Origin: Lachnoclostridium sp. UBA739
GTDB taxonomy: Bacteria > Bacillota_A > Clostridia > Lachnospirales > Lachnospiraceae
Direction: 5' to 3'
Length of the DNA stretch: 8,024 nucleotides
Assembly (NCBI GenBank): GCA_002297865.1
Contig: DBKX01000338.1
Coordinates: 1 to 8,024, forward strand
In this document: one piece after another, positions 1 through 6,927 of the stretch
Position numbering within the stretch: the first letter of the stretch is position 1
Layout: every line of letters begins with the position of its first letter
Program-made: the position numbers and the translations under genes
The notes under the pieces: generated by a model
Seen by the model: only the letters and a program-made list of their open reading frames with translations
The model's database searches: none
What the model was told of the DNA's origin: nothing

Positions 1-1026
1 CGTTCCATGGGACTCAATATACGTAATTTTTTCTACAGGTATATTGGCTTGCTTCCATGCTTCCTTCAGTAACGCAGTCTGTGATTCTACATTTGGCACT
101 GTAATACCTGCCGTATGACCATCCTGATTGATTGCACTTCCTTTTATTACGGCAATGATATTGTCCTTATCTGCTAATGCCTTGTTAAGCTTTTTAAGCA
201 CAACAGCTCCTGCGCCTTCTCCTGTTCCTGTTCCATCCGAATCATTGCTAAACGTACGCGTAAATCCATCTGAGGATTCCATTCCTAATTTTGTCTCACC
301 ATCTAATGGAAGCAGATTAATCTTAATACCACCTACCACTGCCATGTCACAATCATTTTCAAGTGACTGACAAGCCAGATGAAGTGCTGTCAGAAAAGAA
401 GAACAAGCGGTATCAACTAATACACTTGGCCCTTTCATGTTAAATGTGTACGCTAATCGGCTTGCAACAATTGCAGACAAATTCCCCGGTATACTCATAG
501 AAGCATCTTCTGGCTGTAAATTCTTAACCATTTCACTATAGGACAGTCTTAAGTCATCTGAATGACCCACAAAGATACCCGTCTTTGTCGCTGATACAGT
601 TTCCTTCGTATATCCTGCTTCTACAAGCACATCATACATTACATCAAGCATAATTCTCTGACTTGGTGACATCGTGGATGCCTCCCGTTTTGAGAGACCA
701 TATAACTTATAGTCAAACATATCAATTTCATCTAGATATGCGCCCATTTGATAACTTCCATCGTACATCATAGCTTTTTTGTAAGCATTTACTTTTGAGA
801 TACGATCCTTTGGAAAATCACGTATCATGCAGACTCCCTGCAAAAGATTTTCCCAAAATTCATCTAAATTTGAAGATAGCGCATATCGCCCACTCATACC
901 GATTACGGCATATGCGTTTTCCTCTTTCTGACCCTTTAGCAGTTTTAAAAGTTCCAGGCCATCTTCTTTCTTGATGTTATTTGCCATAACCTGTTCCAAT
1001 ATGACTTGATGTAATTCCTTAGACAT
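1..1026 (-). CDS. Type I polyketide synthase, N-terminal ketosynthase (partial, cut by left edge)
   Basis: First 342 codons of a modular PKS; the 3' part lies beyond base 1. The ATG at 1024-1026 follows a purine-rich Shine-Dalgarno site. Residues 1-36 are a helical leader (ILEQV...LELLKLLKGQ), like the N-terminal docking or linker helices of trans-AT PKS subunits. A ketosynthase begins near residue 38 (YAVIGMSGRY). It shows SPSQR (119-123), the nucleophile motif DTACSS with Cys208, GTGTGEG, and ESHGT with the first catalytic His340 at the very edge. The second histidine motif (K.N.GH) is not in view. Known role of the family: decarboxylative Claisen condensation of the incoming chain with a malonyl-loaded carrier protein. 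It lies 43 bases after the upstream PKS in the same operon and probably accepts that enzyme's chain. Which domains follow (AT, KR, DH, NRPS parts) is unknown. Family call very sure; module type open. Confidence 0.95.
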   Translation of the reverse strand, partial: MSKELHQVILEQVMANNIKKEDGLELLKLLKGQKEENAYAVIGMSGRYALSSNLDEFWENLLQGVCMIRDFPKDRISKVNAYKKAMMYDGSYQMGAYLDEIDMFDYKLYGLSKREASTMSPSQRIMLDVMYDVLVEAGYTKETVSATKTGIFVGHSDDLRLSYSEMVKNLQPEDASMSIPGNLSAIVASRLAYTFNMKGPSVLVDTACSSFLTALHLACQSLENDCDMAVVGGIKINLLPLDGETKLGMESSDGFTRTFSNDSDGTGTGEGAGAVVLKKLNKALADKDNIIAVIKGSAINQDGHTAGITVPNVESQTALLKEAWKQANIPVEKITYIESHGT

Positions 1027-1030
1027 TGTT

Positions 1031-1037
1031 CTCCCTC
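1031..1037 (-). promoter_or_regulatory. Ribosome binding site of the second PKS
   Basis: Read on the minus strand, GAGGGAG lies four bases before the ATG at 1026 (the GAGG core is seven bases away). This fixes the start of the left-edge PKS gene and lies in the 43-base gap after the upstream PKS stop. Confidence 0.75.
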
Positions 1038-1069
1038 TTTTCTTTTCACCTGTAATCATATATCCCTGT

Positions 1070-4000
1070 TTAGGACTCGAGCAATGCAATTGCATCTTCC
1101 AGGCTAATTTCCTCGTTTTCCTGCTTTCCTATCCCTACACTTTCCATTACTATTTCCTTTTCCTTGCTGTTGATTTCTCGTTTTTCCTGCTTATCAAATA
1201 TAATTTTTGCTATTTCTTGTATATTCGGATGTACAAACATCTGTGAAATAGTAACTTTTTTTGGAAACATGGTATCTATTTCATTATGTATCTCCGAAAA
1301 CATAATGGAATCCCCACCTAATTCAAGCAAGTTATCGTTTTTTTGGACTTTTCCCCGGCCTGTGATTTCCTTAACAATATGTAAAATCCGTTCTTCAATT
1401 TCATTCTGTTCATAGTAAATTTCTTGTTCTGTTTCTCTTTCTTCCGCTTTGGCGTGCTTAGGAGCCATCTTCTCCTGTCTATCGCCTAACTGGAATGGAA
1501 ACATCTGTTCAGTGGTCTCGTCTATCCTGTCATAATGGATTCTGCCCACAACAAGGTTTGCATTATCCGTCGTAAGCAAAGCAGGAAATATTTCCATTGC
1601 TTCTTTCGATGTCAGATTTTCTAAGAGCATGTCCTGCTTATAAAACTCGTTATCTTTTGCCATTCCTACATCTGACCAGGCTGCCCAGTCAACGGCACAT
1701 GCTGGTATTCCTTCTTTGCGAAGTTCATAGGCATACAGATTCATAAAGGTATTACCAACTGAATACTGTGCCTGTCCCTGTATTCCCATATGTATCATGG
1801 CGGAAGAATTAAGAATAAGAAATTCCAGATTCTTAAGACATTGATATTTCTTTATGGCCTCTGCTATATAGGAAACACCAAATGTTTTTGGTTCAATAAT
1901 ACTCTTACTATTCACTTCTTCTAATGAGTGAAGCATCGTTCCACCAGCTGCTCCTGCACAGTGAAAGATTCCTTTTATCTCAATCTGTTTCTTTTCTAAT
2001 TGTTCAAAAAGAGCTGTTACGTCTGAGCGCTTGGTCAAATCGCATGCATATTCTACAACGTTTGAGTTGGTTTCTCCTTCAAAACAAACTTTTTTACGTT
2101 GTACGGAAATAATATTCTGTGCTCCATTTTTTGCAAGGTATTCGATTATGGTATGCCCGATTCCGCCACTACCGCCAAATACTAGATAACTACTGTTATT
2201 CTTTGAAACTTCATATGTTTCAGATGCTGCTTCTTTGGTCTGTAATCTTTGCATATAAGGAACGCCTAGATGAACTGCCAACAAAAAATGTGGCAAGTGA
2301 CTTAGGTGTTTTACCACCCAATCCATACTTTCTTTTGATGCATCCGTATCCACCACCTTAATGTCTACGTCTGCAAACTCATTAACGATATTCTTATACA
2401 TTGCTACTGGATACAGCATAGTATAATCCGCTCCATCTGTAACTTTCCCAAACAATCCTTTACTTACAATCCGAATAGACAGCTTTTTACGTAAACCTGA
2501 CTGCTCCAAGGATTTCAAAAGTCCAATAAGTTCTTCTGCAAGTTCTGCAGATTGTTCCATCTGGATTTCAATGCTATCGCACGGTGTCACAGGTTGACAG
2601 ATTACTATTCCGCTCTGTTCTTTATTGGTTATCTTGCTAACAAGTTTTTTCACAGCATCTTTCTCAAATTCCTGCCAAATGAGCTCACCCTGACATGCCG
2701 TTTTAATTTTCTCATAGTCTTGTTTATCCGAAACACAAATCCATGTAGCATCTGTATTCTCTACAACTTCCGTTTCCTCACAGTACTTCACCCAGTCCAA
2801 AGTGTGTAACATTCTTTTTGTCTTCTGCTGATAAGCATCCGTAAACCAGTGACGTTTTTTTTCAATTGGATAAACTGGAAGATGTATGTGTGCAATATTT
2901 CCTTTTTGCTCTACAACTGGTTTTGCCTGTCCAACCAAAAGTTCTTCACAATTTTGTGCATCAATCTGTCTAATAATATTCTTAACTCGAATGAAAATTT
3001 CTTCCTTATTGCTTGCTAATAGAACGATACCGTATTGATACCAGTCCCTTCCATTACATAAGGTAGATGAAATATCTGCACAGGAATATTTTTCACTTTC
3101 CTTACTTTCTAACCATTCACCAAAATCAATTAGTTCTTTTCTAAGTGCAGTCTCTGTATGAGCTGAAAACAGGAATTTATACTGTTCTAACTGTTCATCG
3201 CGTATTTCCTCTTTTGGTGAATTGGTGAGGACAACATGACAGTTGGTTCCACTAAATCCAAACGAACTGACACCAACAATGCAATTCTCTTTGGGCAATT
3301 CTAACGGCTCATCCATTACATATACTGGAGATTCTATAAAATTAATGATACCATTTGGTTTTTCAAAATTTGCATTAGGTGGAACAATACCATGCTGCAT
3401 GGAAGCAATTAATTTCACAACACCTGCCAACCCAGATGCTTCATATAGATGTCCAAAATTAGTCTTCATTGCACCAATGGCACAAAACTGTTTCTTCGTG
3501 GTATAATTTTGAAATGCATGTTCCAACCCAGTTACCTCAATTGGATCACCAAGTCTGGTTCCTGTTCCATGTGTTTCTATATAACAGATATCTTTAGGAT
3601 CAATTTTTGCATTGTTCCAGGCATCCAGAAGCACTTTTTCCTGTGCATCTGCATTTGGTGCAGTAACGCCCATTGTCCTTCCATCATGATTCACACTGCT
3701 TCCCATAATGACCGCATAAATGTCATCATGGTCTTGTTTTGCTTTCTCTAATGGCTTTAAGAACAGACAAATCATTCCTTCTCCGGTTCCTGTTCCTGAT
3801 GCTGCATCGTCAAATGCACGCGTTCTACCATCTTTTGATTCCATTCCAATTACATAATCATTTTCAATTGGAAAAGAAATTAATTTAGCCGAACCTACTA
3901 AAGCTTGTTCACACTCTCCTCTTTGTATTGCCTGCACTGCAGTATGCAATGCAACGAGAGATGATGAGCAAGCTGTATCAATTACACTTACTGGTCCATG

Positions 4001-4582
4001 TAAATCAAGTTCATATGCAATTCTTCCTGCAATGACGGAAGCTAAATTTCCCGCTACCGCCATGGATTTTCGGTTAGACGGCAAGATTTCTTTCAGCATA
4101 TTCAGATACTGACCTCCATCTCCATCTCCAATATATCCTACGTAAACTCCTGTCTTGGAACCTTTAATTGCAGATAACGCATATCCCGCATCATATACTG
4201 CCAATACAGCACCTTGTAATAATTCCCTTTGTGTGGGACTCATATATTCTGATTCTCTAGGAGTATATCCGAAATAACTTTCATCAAATTGACTGATATC
4301 TTTTAAAAAGCATCCCGTTAAAAGATTGTATTGATCCTTTGATTCTCCCAATAACCCCATAACATCTTCGCAATCTTTTTTTCTCTGCTTTGAAAGTTCA
4401 CCATAACTTTCGACCTTTCCCATCATCACATTCCAGATTTCATCTAGATTCTTGGCATAAGGAAAATTCAAAGATACTCCAATAATGGCTACCTGATTAT
4501 CCCGCTTTTTTTCCTCAACGTTCGCAACATTTGCAACATGCTTATTGGTCTGGAATAAACTATCAAAATCCATCTTTGCCAT
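1070..4582 (-). CDS. AT-less type I polyketide synthase module, KS-linker-KR-ACP
   Basis: A complete 1170-residue, single-module PKS. Domains by residue: ketosynthase about 28-455 with DTACSSS (Cys205), ETHGTGT (His338) and KTNFGH (His378), so the full Cys-His-His triad is present; a post-KS linker about 465-582 ending in LPVYPIEKKRHWF; the structural half of a ketoreductase about 590-790; the catalytic half about 797-1015 with GGSGGIG (803-809), Lys899, Ser927, Tyr940 and Asn944, all expected for an active NADPH-dependent ketoreductase; and a carrier protein about 1058-1130 with GGDSI, phosphopantetheine site Ser1092. No acyltransferase, dehydratase or enoylreductase is present, so malonate must be loaded in trans, most simply by the AT gene just upstream. 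Predicted output is a chain two carbons longer with a beta-hydroxyl. The C-terminus (1131-1170) is charged and ends in ISLEDAIALLES, possibly a docking segment. The ATG at 4582 has GGGGG six bases upstream. No loading domain is seen, so the starter comes from another protein. Confidence 0.96.
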   Translation of the reverse strand: MAKMDFDSLFQTNKHVANVANVEEKKRDNQVAIIGVSLNFPYAKNLDEIWNVMMGKVESYGELSKQRKKDCEDVMGLLGESKDQYNLLTGCFLKDISQFDESYFGYTPRESEYMSPTQRELLQGAVLAVYDAGYALSAIKGSKTGVYVGYIGDGDGGQYLNMLKEILPSNRKSMAVAGNLASVIAGRIAYELDLHGPVSVIDTACSSSLVALHTAVQAIQRGECEQALVGSAKLISFPIENDYVIGMESKDGRTRAFDDAASGTGTGEGMICLFLKPLEKAKQDHDDIYAVIMGSSVNHDGRTMGVTAPNADAQEKVLLDAWNNAKIDPKDICYIETHGTGTRLGDPIEVTGLEHAFQNYTTKKQFCAIGAMKTNFGHLYEASGLAGVVKLIASMQHGIVPPNANFEKPNGIINFIESPVYVMDEPLELPKENCIVGVSSFGFSGTNCHVVLTNSPKEEIRDEQLEQYKFLFSAHTETALRKELIDFGEWLESKESEKYSCADISSTLCNGRDWYQYGIVLLASNKEEIFIRVKNIIRQIDAQNCEELLVGQAKPVVEQKGNIAHIHLPVYPIEKKRHWFTDAYQQKTKRMLHTLDWVKYCEETEVVENTDATWICVSDKQDYEKIKTACQGELIWQEFEKDAVKKLVSKITNKEQSGIVICQPVTPCDSIEIQMEQSAELAEELIGLLKSLEQSGLRKKLSIRIVSKGLFGKVTDGADYTMLYPVAMYKNIVNEFADVDIKVVDTDASKESMDWVVKHLSHLPHFLLAVHLGVPYMQRLQTKEAASETYEVSKNNSSYLVFGGSGGIGHTIIEYLAKNGAQNIISVQRKKVCFEGETNSNVVEYACDLTKRSDVTALFEQLEKKQIEIKGIFHCAGAAGGTMLHSLEEVNSKSIIEPKTFGVSYIAEAIKKYQCLKNLEFLILNSSAMIHMGIQGQAQYSVGNTFMNLYAYELRKEGIPACAVDWAAWSDVGMAKDNEFYKQDMLLENLTSKEAMEIFPALLTTDNANLVVGRIHYDRIDETTEQMFPFQLGDRQEKMAPKHAKAEERETEQEIYYEQNEIEERILHIVKEITGRGKVQKNDNLLELGGDSIMFSEIHNEIDTMFPKKVTISQMFVHPNIQEIAKIIFDKQEKREINSKEKEIVMESVGIGKQENEEISLEDAIALLES

Positions 4583-4623
4583 ACCGTTCCCCCATTCCTA
4601 TATTGATTGCAACCGTACGGCAT

Positions 4624-5865
4624 CTATCTTAAATCTGCCAATGCCTCTAAGGTACCTGTTTCAAACAATAACTGGTGTATTCTCATCTTTTGGACTTCTA
4701 CACTTGCTTTCTTCGTATCCATAATCTGGTGTAACAAACGAACTGCCGTTCTTGCTTCTTCTTCTGTTGCTTTACTTTGACGAATTTCTATCTCTGCCTT
4801 TAAATTTTTTAATTTTTTATATGGTATCACAACACCATTTTCATACTCTGTGCTGTTCTCATTCTTATTCTGAATGCATACTGCAATTGCCATACATCTT
4901 GTAACAAGCTTCTCATAATCACAATCCGTTTTTTCTTTCTTTTCCAAAATTGCATCAATTCGTTCTCTGTCATTTTCGTCACTCATAGAAAAGCAGCGTA
5001 TTGACGGAGTCGTTGCCTCTGTAAACCGCTTTAACGTTTTTCCTGGACCAACCTCAATAATTGTATTAATATCCATTTTCTCTGCGTACTTTAAAATATC
5101 TGTCCAGCGAACACTACTTACTAACTGCTTACCCAGTTTATCTATCATAGCCTCCTTAGAAGAATAAGGTTTTGCATCATAATTGGCAACGACAGCATTT
5201 TCAAAATAGTATCCCTGAGTTTCTTTTACTCTTTCCACAAACTGATCTTTTGCCTGCTCCATATGAAAACTATGGAAAGCACCACTGACTTTCATTTTTT
5301 TCACAATTGCATTTTTGGCTTCTAATTCTTTTCCTGCCGTTTCCACTGCATCTCTGTCACCAGAAATAATTGTCTGCACTGGGGAATTGTAATTAGAAAC
5401 TACAACACGTCCTACCTGCTGGCAGACTGCTTCTACTTCTTCTGGAGGTATCCCTATAATAGCTGCCATCGTACCATCCCCATCTACCTGGGACATGAAT
5501 CGTCCACGATCGGAAACAAGCTTTACTGCACCTTCAAAATCCAATGCTCCTGAACAAGCTAATGCTGTAATCTCTCCTAAACTATGTCCAGCCATAAATA
5601 CTGGATTCAATATATAGGTTTCAACAAGTTGTCGATACATCACATATTCAGTAAGAAAAATGGCTGGCTGGGCAATTTGTGTCTCTGCCAGTTTTTCTTC
5701 CGTTGCATTTTCTATGTAAGCTTCCAAATCTAATCCTGAAATCTCGCTTGCCTTCTTCATAAAATCTGCAGCCTTACTATAATCGCCTAATAATTTACTG
5801 TACATTCCTACGTATTGCGTACCTTGTCCTGGAAAAACAATCATTAATCTTGTGTTCATCTTCAT
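4624..5865 (-). CDS. Discrete (trans-acting) malonyl-CoA:ACP acyltransferase with C-terminal extension
   Basis: FabD-family acyltransferase that transfers malonyl from CoA to carrier-protein phosphopantetheine. Numbering from the ATG at 5865 (413 residues): PGQGTQ at 12-17, the nucleophile elbow GHSLGE with Ser95, Arg120, GAFHSFH with catalytic His198, and EVGPGKTL at 271-278. GHSLG together with GAFH is the signature of malonyl rather than methylmalonyl specificity. Standalone FabD enzymes are about 310 residues. Here about 105 extra residues follow (roughly 308-413), mostly predicted helix with CMAIAVC and a charged second half. From memory this resembles the tail of FenF-type ATs of Bacillus lipopeptide PKS-NRPS clusters; I have not aligned them. 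It sits between the Dap genes and the AT-less PKSs, so it probably serves the KS-KR-ACP module in trans; a housekeeping fatty-acid role is less likely. The frame can also open at GTG 5871 or ATG 5859. ATG 5865 is preferred because GGAG lies five bases upstream. Confidence 0.94.
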   Translation of the reverse strand: MKMNTRLMIVFPGQGTQYVGMYSKLLGDYSKAADFMKKASEISGLDLEAYIENATEEKLAETQIAQPAIFLTEYVMYRQLVETYILNPVFMAGHSLGEITALACSGALDFEGAVKLVSDRGRFMSQVDGDGTMAAIIGIPPEEVEAVCQQVGRVVVSNYNSPVQTIISGDRDAVETAGKELEAKNAIVKKMKVSGAFHSFHMEQAKDQFVERVKETQGYYFENAVVANYDAKPYSSKEAMIDKLGKQLVSSVRWTDILKYAEKMDINTIIEVGPGKTLKRFTEATTPSIRCFSMSDENDRERIDAILEKKEKTDCDYEKLVTRCMAIAVCIQNKNENSTEYENGVVIPYKKLKNLKAEIEIRQSKATEEEARTAVRLLHQIMDTKKASVEVQKMRIHQLLFETGTLEALADLR

Positions 5866-5870
5866 TCTCA

Positions 5871-5874
5871 CTCC
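5871..5874 (-). promoter_or_regulatory. Shine-Dalgarno site that selects the AT start
   Basis: On the minus strand GGAG is followed by TGAGA and the ATG at 5865, a five-base spacing. The in-frame GTG at 5871 overlaps this GGAG and so cannot use it. The ATG at 5859 would have an 11-base spacing, still possible but less good. Confidence 0.6.
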
Positions 5875-5917
5875 ATTTACATTGTTTTGTTTTCAACTCA
5901 TTTCTGGGTTCCCATTT

Positions 5918-6916
5918 CTACGGAAGAAAATTCGAAATTACTGTTCCCAATCCTTTTTTTTCTGCCTGTTCCCTTACATAATTTCCAAGTGCGACATCTA
6001 AGATACCAAGTCCAAATGGGCTATAAATTACTCCTTTGCCAGACTCTCTTGCTGGTACTTTTCCTGCCACTACCTGTGCAATACTTCCCGCCACAAAATC
6101 GCGGTTTCCTGTTTTCTGCTCGGTCAGATGAATAGAGGTTCTTTCTCTACAGACATGATCCAAGTCATCCACAATATTATGAACTTGCAACATTACTTCA
6201 GGAGCAAAATCACGTAAAGAAATTCCTAATACCGTTGTTTTTTCATTCATATTGCTAACTGTCTGAATATATGGTGTTCCTGCTGTAGTCGCACAGCTGA
6301 TTAATGAACAGGCACCAAAAATTCCTTCAACACTATCTACAATTACGAACTGAATGCCATCTATTTTATTTTCTTCTGCAAATGCCTTAGCTCTTTCCTG
6401 GCTACAGTCGTATAAATAAATTGTCTCTATTTTCTTGAATTTAGACAAAATAAAATGCATAATTTCACAATTGATTCTTCCACATCCAATCAATCCAAGT
6501 CTTTCCTCTTCCATATTCTGATGAAGATAAATCGCTCCTAACAATGCACTTGCTGCGGTTCTTTTTGCACTAATAACAGAACTTTCCAAAATTGCTTCCA
6601 CATGACCATTATCCATATTATTAAGAGCCAATATAGCAGATGCTCGTTCCATTCCCTGTTCTATATTGGCTGGAAATGAAGATATCCACTTCATACCTGC
6701 CATTTTCTTTTCCATTTCTATGTAAGCTGGCAATCCAATTATTCGATTTTTATCATCCTCTGGAAAACGTAAAAAGATTGAATGTGGAAGTGAACTTTTT
6801 CCCTCTTCATGTGCAAGATAAGCATGTTTGATAATTTCAAGAATTTCCTGTTCCTTTCCCTCTAAGACTTGTTCTACTTCATGACAGTTAAAGATATAAA
6901 TATTTTTATTTCCCAT
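5918..6916 (-). CDS. sbnB: SbnB-family 2,3-diaminopropionate biosynthesis dehydrogenase
   Basis: Cytosolic enzyme of the ornithine cyclodeaminase/mu-crystallin superfamily, SbnB branch. In staphyloferrin B biosynthesis SbnB uses NAD+ to oxidise and hydrolyse N-(1-amino-1-carboxyl-2-ethyl)-glutamate, giving L-2,3-diaminopropionate, 2-oxoglutarate and NADH. Length is 332 residues, close to the usual size. Visible features: the substrate-site segment GMKWISSFP (74-82) with Lys76, SAKRTAA (116-122), a Rossmann nucleotide-binding loop GLIGCGRIN (141-149), SCATTAGTP (207-215), and the C-terminal SPFGLGILDVALG (299-311), typical of SbnB-type proteins rather than true ornithine cyclodeaminases. It starts nine bases after the sbnA stop with an AGGAGG site overlapping that stop, so the two are probably translationally coupled. 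Pairing with sbnA strongly supports Dap synthesis. A divergent product is possible but nothing in the sequence suggests it. Confidence 0.94.
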   Translation of the reverse strand: MGNKNIYIFNCHEVEQVLEGKEQEILEIIKHAYLAHEEGKSSLPHSIFLRFPEDDKNRIIGLPAYIEMEKKMAGMKWISSFPANIEQGMERASAILALNNMDNGHVEAILESSVISAKRTAASALLGAIYLHQNMEEERLGLIGCGRINCEIMHFILSKFKKIETIYLYDCSQERAKAFAEENKIDGIQFVIVDSVEGIFGACSLISCATTAGTPYIQTVSNMNEKTTVLGISLRDFAPEVMLQVHNIVDDLDHVCRERTSIHLTEQKTGNRDFVAGSIAQVVAGKVPARESGKGVIYSPFGLGILDVALGNYVREQAEKKGLGTVISNFLP

Positions 6917-6921
6917 AAATT

Positions 6922-6927
6922 CCTCCT
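6922..6927 (-). promoter_or_regulatory. Shine-Dalgarno of sbnB overlapping the sbnA stop codon
   Basis: On the minus strand the stop TAG (6928-6926) runs directly into a perfect AGGAGG (6927-6922), with AATTT before the sbnB ATG. A ribosome ending sbnA therefore covers the sbnB initiation site, which favours coupled, near-equal production of the two Dap enzymes. Confidence 0.8.

Noticed and set aside
128..370. Plus-strand open frame of 80 codons, and similar ones across the window
   Set aside because: All plus-strand frames lie antisense within well-supported minus-strand genes with intact catalytic motifs; their translations look like low-complexity shadow peptides.
4613..4620. Perfect 8-base palindrome CCGTACGG next to the AT stop codon
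   Set aside because: Too short for a stable terminator, with no T-run after it; probably chance.
4624..5865. Housekeeping fabD of fatty acid synthesis
   Set aside because: It has a long extra C-terminus and no neighbouring fab genes, and it sits inside a PKS operon beside AT-less modules.
5900..5917. Small TGGG-AA-CCCA hairpin between sbnB and the AT gene
   Set aside because: A four-base stem with a two-base loop is not stable, and there is no poly-T stretch.
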